A DNA stretch of 9,357 nt, from positions 1 to 9,357 of the forward strand of contig JAQWRC010000212.1 of assembly GCA_029243925.1 (NCBI GenBank), read 5' to 3'. Origin of the DNA: Phycisphaerales bacterium (GTDB lineage Bacteria > Planctomycetota > Phycisphaerae > Phycisphaerales > SM1A02). How positions within the stretch are numbered: the stretch's first letter is position 1; each line of letters opens with the position of its first letter. The position numbers and the translations under genes are program-made. Shown one piece after another: positions 5,372-9,357 of the stretch. Under the pieces are notes generated by a model. The model had not been told where the DNA came from and did no database searches. It saw nothing but the letters and a program-made list of their open reading frames with translations.

Positions 5372-7702
5372 ATGAACAACACATACAACAACACGAAACT
5401 GATCGTTTGTACCGCAATGGCCGCCCTGTCCATGGCGGCTTCTTCTGCCATGGCCAATGAACCCCTTGGAGCATGCTGTGCACCGGATCCCGACACCGGA
5501 GTCCTGTACTGCATGGAAATCATCCAGGAACATTGTCTGGATGCCAACGGGTACTGGTACGGCGCCTACACCACCTGCACTGACCCGCAGGTCGAATGCG
5601 TCCAAAACATAGAGCTTGGAGCCTGCTGCTGGGAAGATGCCGACGGCCTCCACTGCATGGAACTTGAAGAGTACAAGTGTGAAGATCTCGGCGGCCAGTG
5701 GTGGGGCGTCGGGACCTTGTGCACCGATCCGCAGATTGATTGTGCCGGCAGCACCGGTGATGGTGCCTGCTGCGTCCCTCAGGCTGATGGCAGCCTCGCC
5801 TGCTTCATGCTCACTGCAGCGCAGTGTGAGCACGAAAGCGGCTACTACTACGGAGATGGAACAAACTGCTCCGATCCGTTTGTTGAATGCGAACCACTGC
5901 AGAATGATCGTGGCGCATGCTGCTACGAAGATGCCGATCTCGGCATACTCGTCTGCAACATGCTCTATGAAAACGTCTGCCTCTCAATGGGCGGCTTCTG
6001 GTACGGGCCCAACGTTCCGTGCTCCGCGCCCCAAGTCGAATGTGAAAATCCACCCGCAGAAGTCTGCTCCGTCAGCCCTGCTCAGGATTGTGCTGGACGC
6101 CCCAACTATCAGGACGAGGAGTTCATGAGCTTCGGCGATGGCCGTGTTGCGGTTCAGACCGCTTCCCCTTCAATCCTTGGTGGTTCGGTCGTAACCGTCT
6201 TCGATCTTGCGGATACTGCAACCGCTCCTCTGAACAGTTGGTGGCAAGTCAATCGATACGCCAATGCCGATTGGACCCAGAACGTCCTCGGTAGCGTCTT
6301 CGGTCTGACTGTTGATGCCGATGGTGCGATCTACGTCACGTCGACTCGATCCTGGAACAGCGACATCCCCGGATTCGGCGGATGGGGTGCTGTGTACCGA
6401 CTGGACGAAACGACGGGAGCCGCATCAGTCTTCGCGACTCTGCCCAATACGGGTTCAGGTCTTGGCAACATTGCCTATGACTGTGAGCATGATCAGTTCT
6501 TCGTAAGCAACATGGAAGACGGCCTGGTCTATCGACTTGATACCGCCGGCAACATCCTTGATGCTTCTGATCACGGTGCCCCATGGAACGGTTCAGCCGG
6601 TCCAGCCGCACTGGGCGATCGAGTCTGGGCCGTCGAAGTGCACGGTGACCGACTCTACTACAGCGTATGGAATGAAGATCGTGCCAATCGGTCTGCCAAC
6701 GCCGTCAACGAGATCTGGTCCATCCAGCTCGATGCCGCAGGCATGCCCAACGGTGCTGCACAGCACGAAGTCTCCAGCGTGGAGTACCTCGGCGACGAAC
6801 AGACCCTCTACAGCTCACCCGTTTCAGATATTCGTTTCACGCCAGAAGGCAACATGCTTCTTGCTGAACGAACGATGAACGGATTCAGCAGCATCGGTGC
6901 ACACGACAGTCGAGTCGTCGAATACGAATGTGTCGACAACACGTGGCAGTTGAGCGCCAATACCTTCACGCTTGGCGTCTGGGTCAATGGCACAAATGCT
7001 TCCGGTGGCGTTGACGCGACGACAGATCACGTCTGGGCTTCCGGCGATGCACTGCACCTGGCGTTTAATGACAACATCTACGGCTTCCAGGGACTCCCGA
7101 CCAACGGCGGATCGGCTCTTGACAGCATCTTGGTCGACTATCAGGACAACCTGATCTACCAGGACAAGACGCAGATCGGTGATTTGGTCATCACCAACGA
7201 AGCTGAACATTGCTTCGTCCCCTGGGCAATGGATACCGAGTGCATCCTGCACCCCAACGGATCCGGTCACATCGAACTGACCTTCGGATTCAGCCATGAT
7301 GGCAATCAGGATGTCGATTCCATCAGCATCCAGTCCCTGGACGGATACACGATGTCTCCCAATACCTTCCAGGGCCCCTTCTCGCCGCAGCATTCGTTCG
7401 CCTTTGTGTCGGACATCAGTGGATCCAGTGCCAATGAATCCGCATGCTTCGAAGTAACGTTCACCGTTGGTCATGAGGAAACCTGCACGGCAATCTTCTG
7501 TGTAGAGCTCCCCAGTTGCTACGAGCCATGCCCCGGCGATGTCAATGCCGACATGGCTGTGGACATCGGCGATCTCCTCAGCGTCCTCTCTCAGTGGGGC
7601 GAGATCTGCACCGGTTGCAGTGCGGACGTCGACGGCAGTGGAATGGTCGATGTCGGTGATCTCCTTGGTGTGATCGCCAACTGGGGAACCAACTGCGGCT
7701 GA
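5372..7702 (+). CDS. Secreted Cys-repeat, propeller-like protein with dockerin-like C terminus
   Basis: 776 residues. A Sec signal peptide covers residues 1-28 (hydrophobic stretch LIVCTAMAALSMAASS, likely cut after AMA before NEP). Four tandem 42-44-residue repeats follow at 33-76, 83-124, 131-173 and 181-224. Each has the form GACC...C...C...G.WYG...C.DP..EC with six cysteines, suggesting disulphide-stapled modules. Residues about 250-610 contain repeated strand motifs such as GLTVDADGAIYVTS, LGNIAYDCEHDQFFVSN and SDIRFTPEGNMLLAER, typical of an NHL/SMP-30-like beta-propeller. A beta-rich stretch with cysteines follows (about 614-716). The C terminus (720-775) has two calcium-loop motifs, DVNADMAVDIGD and DVDGSGMVDVGD, each followed by an LL..L...WG helix, as in type I dockerins. 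No enzymatic site was recognised. ATG at 5372 is chosen for its fit to the signal peptide; ATG at 5360 is nearly as good. The Shine-Dalgarno site is weak. The gene is single, with its own terminator. Its role is inferred as extracellular binding or a structural component. Confidence 0.85.
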   Translation: MNNTYNNTKLIVCTAMAALSMAASSAMANEPLGACCAPDPDTGVLYCMEIIQEHCLDANGYWYGAYTTCTDPQVECVQNIELGACCWEDADGLHCMELEEYKCEDLGGQWWGVGTLCTDPQIDCAGSTGDGACCVPQADGSLACFMLTAAQCEHESGYYYGDGTNCSDPFVECEPLQNDRGACCYEDADLGILVCNMLYENVCLSMGGFWYGPNVPCSAPQVECENPPAEVCSVSPAQDCAGRPNYQDEEFMSFGDGRVAVQTASPSILGGSVVTVFDLADTATAPLNSWWQVNRYANADWTQNVLGSVFGLTVDADGAIYVTSTRSWNSDIPGFGGWGAVYRLDETTGAASVFATLPNTGSGLGNIAYDCEHDQFFVSNMEDGLVYRLDTAGNILDASDHGAPWNGSAGPAALGDRVWAVEVHGDRLYYSVWNEDRANRSANAVNEIWSIQLDAAGMPNGAAQHEVSSVEYLGDEQTLYSSPVSDIRFTPEGNMLLAERTMNGFSSIGAHDSRVVEYECVDNTWQLSANTFTLGVWVNGTNASGGVDATTDHVWASGDALHLAFNDNIYGFQGLPTNGGSALDSILVDYQDNLIYQDKTQIGDLVITNEAEHCFVPWAMDTECILHPNGSGHIELTFGFSHDGNQDVDSISIQSLDGYTMSPNTFQGPFSPQHSFAFVSDISGSSANESACFEVTFTVGHEETCTAIFCVELPSCYEPCPGDVNADMAVDIGDLLSVLSQWGEICTGCSADVDGSGMVDVGDLLGVIANWGTNCG
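5468..6043 (+). repeat. Four tandem cysteine-rich protein repeats (coding)
   Basis: Repeat units lie at about 5468-5599, 5618-5743, 5762-5890 and 5912-6043. They share GACC at the start, a central pair of cysteines about 8 residues apart, an aromatic-glycine WYG/WWG/YYG motif and a closing C-x-(D/A)-P-x-x-(E/D)-C. The similarity is at the protein level. The DNA copies have diverged, so this is an old duplication rather than a fresh tandem array. Confidence 0.85.
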
Positions 7703-7733
7703 TCCGCAGTCCCATCCTCCTGTTCATGGAAAC

Positions 7734-7764
7734 GCCCCGGTCGATTCGTCGACCGGGGCATTTT
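7734..7764 (+). terminator. Intrinsic terminator with TTCG loop
   Basis: A perfect 11-bp stem, GCCCCGGTCGA / TCGACCGGGGC, closes a TTCG tetraloop and is followed by ATTTT. It starts 31 nt after the stop of the Cys-repeat/dockerin gene. The T tract lies only on the plus side, so it should end that transcript and insulate the symporter genes downstream. Confidence 0.88.
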
Positions 7765-7781
7765 CATGCCTGCATGCACAG

Positions 7782-7811
7782 GTGACAAGGCGTGCACATG
7801 AGCTAGCATGT
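7782..7811 (+). promoter_or_regulatory. Candidate promoter with overlapping dyad for the DUF4212-symporter unit
   Basis: GTGACA (7782-7787) and TAGCAT (7804-7809) are separated by 16 nt and resemble -35 and -10 hexamers (5/6 and 4/6 matches). Transcription would begin a few bases before the ATG at 7819, implying a leaderless or near-leaderless message, consistent with the lack of a Shine-Dalgarno site there. An imperfect dyad, ACATG-AGCTAG-CATGT (7796-7811), overlaps the -10. This is a match to weak consensus only. Confidence 0.3.
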
Positions 7812-7818
7812 AGCAACC

Positions 7819-8109
7819 ATGCAGGACCCCGCTGAATCCCACGCCTCTGATTCCCAGCGCAGACGCGCCTACTTCAGGGCCAATCTGAAAGTCATCGCGG
7901 TTCTTCTGCTCATCTGGGCATTCGTGTCATTTGGCTGCGGCATCCTGCTCGCACCATGGCTGAATCAGTTCTACCTTCCCGGGACCGGATACAAACTCGG
8001 GTTCTGGTTCGCCCAGCAAGGGTCCATCTACGTCTTCGTCCTCTTGATCTTCGCCTACGTGCTGATCATGAATCGTCTGGATCGACGCTACGGCGTCGAG
8101 GAGGACTGA
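7819..8109 (+). CDS. DUF4212 small subunit of sodium:solute symporter
   Basis: 96 residues with a charged N terminus and two membrane helices (about 23-45 and 67-85). The motifs RRRAYFRANLK, WAFVSFGCGILLAPWLNQF, GFWFAQQGSIYVFVLLIFAY and MNRLDRRYGV are characteristic of the DUF4212 family. That family is almost always encoded directly before a VC_2705-type sodium:solute symporter, as here, and is thought to be its small accessory subunit. Length is normal for the family. The stop is 3 nt before the next ATG and the end of this gene carries that gene's ribosome site, so the two should be co-translated. The start at 7819 has no ribosome site but gives the expected family N terminus. Confidence 0.93.
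   Translation: MQDPAESHASDSQRRRAYFRANLKVIAVLLLIWAFVSFGCGILLAPWLNQFYLPGTGYKLGFWFAQQGSIYVFVLLIFAYVLIMNRLDRRYGVEED
8098..8105 (+). promoter_or_regulatory. Ribosome binding site of the symporter large subunit
   Basis: GAGGAGGA lies 7 nt before the ATG at 8113, within the last codons of the DUF4212 gene (encoding its acidic ending). It decides the symporter start and supports translational coupling of the pair. Confidence 0.8.
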
Positions 8110-8112
8110 TCG

Positions 8113-9357
8113 ATGGATGTACAAGCCTGGACATGGCTCTTCGTCGGCGGCACCTTTGCCCTGTATATCGGCATTGCGTTCTGGACACGTGCGCGATCCA
8201 CCGGTGATTTCTACGTTGCCAGCAAACACGTTTCTCCGTTGGCAAACGGCATGGCCACCGCCGCCGACTGGATGAGCGCCGCATCGTTCATCGGCATGGC
8301 GGGATTGATCGCCTTTCTCGGCGCCGATGGGTCGGTCTACCTGATGGGTTGGACGGGCGGCTACGTGCTGCTGGCCCTGCTGCTGGCCCCGTACCTTCGC
8401 AAGTTCGGCAAATACACCGTGCCCGAGTTCGTTGCTGATCGCTATTACTCACAAGCAGCACGAATGGTTGCGGTCGTGTGCGCCATCTTCATCTCCTTCA
8501 CCTATGTCGCCGGCCAGATGCGTGGTGTGGGAATCGTATTCAGCCGATTTCTCGAAGTCGACATCACCTGGGGCGTGATCATCGGCATGGGCATCGTGTT
8601 CATCTATGCGGTACTCGGGGGCATGAAAGGCATCACCTATACCCAGGTTGCCCAGTACTGCGTACTGATCTTCGCCTACATGGTGCCGGCGATCTTTCTT
8701 TCGATGATGATCGCAGGCAACCCGCTTCCACAGCTGGGACTCGGTGGTGCCAATGAAGCTGGCATCTGGGTCATGGAACGGCTCGATGGATTACAGGCGG
8801 AACTGGGGTTCTCGTCGTACACGGACTATGACTGGTCGATGATCAACATCGTGTGCATCACCGCTGCGCTGATGCTTGGAACAGCCGGACTGCCCCATGT
8901 CATCATCCGCTTATACACCGTGCGCAAAGTCCGGGATGCAAGGATCTCCGCCGGGTGGGCCCTGCTCTTCATCGCCGTGCTGTACACGACAGCTCCGGCG
9001 ATCGCCGTCTTTGCTCGGATGAATCTGCTGGAAAAAGTACCGAACCAGGCGTACGTCGAAGTTCAGGAACAGGAACCCTGGTTCACAACATGGGAAGACA
9101 CCGGGCTCATCGCCTGGCGTGATCGAAATGATGACGGTGTCATCCAGTACACCGCCGGCAAGGCCTTTGCGGGCAAGCCGGATTTCGCAACCACACCACC
9201 CCTGCGAGGAGCACACGGCCAGCGTCTGGTTGTCAATGGTGACGCACCTGGCGACAACGAACTCTACATCGACCGTGACATCATGGTCCTTGCCAATCCA
9301 GAGATCGCCGGACTTCCCCCATGGGTGATCGCCTTGGTTGCTGCTGGCGGTCTGGCG
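8113..9357 (+). CDS. Sodium:solute symporter, VC_2705-type large subunit (3' end beyond window)
   Basis: The open frame gives 415 codons to the right edge; the family is about 550-600 residues, so the C-terminal third is missing. It is an SSS-family (LeuT-fold) transporter. Evidence includes the N-terminal helix with FWTRARSTGDFYVASKHVSP (23-42), the ADWMSAASFIGMAGL helix (51-65) that belongs to the sodium-site region, KYTVPEFVADRYYS (100-113), YVAGQMRGVGIVFSRF (131-146), GGMKGITYTQVAQY (169-182) and GTAGLPHVIIRLYTV (256-270). A soluble insertion (about 305-385) holds DRNDDGVIQY, a calcium-loop-like motif usual for this subfamily. DRDIMVLANPEIAGLPPWVI then re-enters the membrane just before the expected second sodium-site helix, which lies outside the window. 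The substrate is probably a small organic acid: in other genomes such pairs often sit near acetyl-CoA synthetase, but no such gene is visible here. Confidence 0.93.
   Translation, partial: MDVQAWTWLFVGGTFALYIGIAFWTRARSTGDFYVASKHVSPLANGMATAADWMSAASFIGMAGLIAFLGADGSVYLMGWTGGYVLLALLLAPYLRKFGKYTVPEFVADRYYSQAARMVAVVCAIFISFTYVAGQMRGVGIVFSRFLEVDITWGVIIGMGIVFIYAVLGGMKGITYTQVAQYCVLIFAYMVPAIFLSMMIAGNPLPQLGLGGANEAGIWVMERLDGLQAELGFSSYTDYDWSMINIVCITAALMLGTAGLPHVIIRLYTVRKVRDARISAGWALLFIAVLYTTAPAIAVFARMNLLEKVPNQAYVEVQEQEPWFTTWEDTGLIAWRDRNDDGVIQYTAGKAFAGKPDFATTPPLRGAHGQRLVVNGDAPGDNELYIDRDIMVLANPEIAGLPPWVIALVAAGGLA

Noticed and set aside
5060..5833. Minus-strand open frame of 257 codons spanning the intergenic region and the Cys repeats
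   Set aside because: Over the repeats it is the antisense shadow of the cysteine modules, and it then runs through the intergenic DNA into the lipoprotein start; no family features.
6824..7474. Minus-strand open frame of 216 codons inside the dockerin gene
   Set aside because: Also codon-aligned antisense to a well-supported secreted protein; the product has no signal peptide or family motif.
9025..9267. Soluble insertion with a calcium-loop-like motif in the symporter as a novel fusion
   Set aside because: This insertion, with a D-x-N-x-DG-type loop before DRDIMVLANPEI, is a usual feature of the VC_2705-type subfamily.
1..9357. CRISPR array, tRNA/rRNA, insertion sequence, prophage or defence system
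   Set aside because: No spaced direct repeats, tRNA-like cloverleaf, transposase, integrase or nuclease motif was found on either strand.

Overview
The window looks like chromosomal DNA from a Planctomycetota bacterium, most likely of the Phycisphaerae type. Three things point there. There is a very large secreted lipoprotein built around the planctomycete/verrucomicrobial 'PVC-type' putative dehydrogenase propeller. There is a secreted protein with tandem GACC cysteine repeats that ends in a CPGDVN...DIGDLL dockerin-like tail, a style common in Phycisphaerae. Shine-Dalgarno usage is uneven, with some genes having strong sites and others none. The lineage is inferred from protein style only; no rRNA or marker gene is present.

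Layout. (1) 1-320, minus: 5' part of a LemA-family membrane protein, running off the left edge. (2) 383-799, plus: small LETM1-like membrane protein, divergent from lemA across 62 bp that carry a short dyad. (3) 822-5063, minus: a 1413-residue lipoprotein that combines a His-rich tether, a degenerate SGNH-hydrolase-like domain, the PVC propeller, HEAT-like helices, an F5/8 type C (discoidin) domain and a C-terminal azurin-like blue-copper domain. It has no CxxCH haem motif. (4) 5064-5371: a 308-bp divergent intergenic region with a tandem operator-like repeat and two inverted repeats. (5) 5372-7702, plus: a secreted 776-residue protein with a signal peptide, four cysteine-rich repeats, a probable propeller-like middle and a dockerin-like C terminus, followed by a strong intrinsic terminator at 7734-7764. 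(6) 7819-8109 and 8113-9357, plus: a two-gene unit encoding a DUF4212 small subunit and a VC_2705-type sodium:solute symporter large subunit, the latter cut by the right edge.

How the genes fit together. The two large divergent genes both encode exported proteins with adhesion- or binding-type modules (discoidin, dockerin-like, Cys repeats) and share one regulatory region. They may therefore belong to one extracellular substrate-handling programme; this is inference. The symporter pair is a separate sodium-coupled uptake unit. LemA and the LETM1-like protein are small membrane proteins with no sequence-evident tie to the rest.

No tRNA, rRNA, CRISPR array, insertion sequence or integrase was seen. 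The most notable object is the copper-terminated PVC fusion protein. It reads as an unusual domain arrangement within known families rather than a demonstrably new system.
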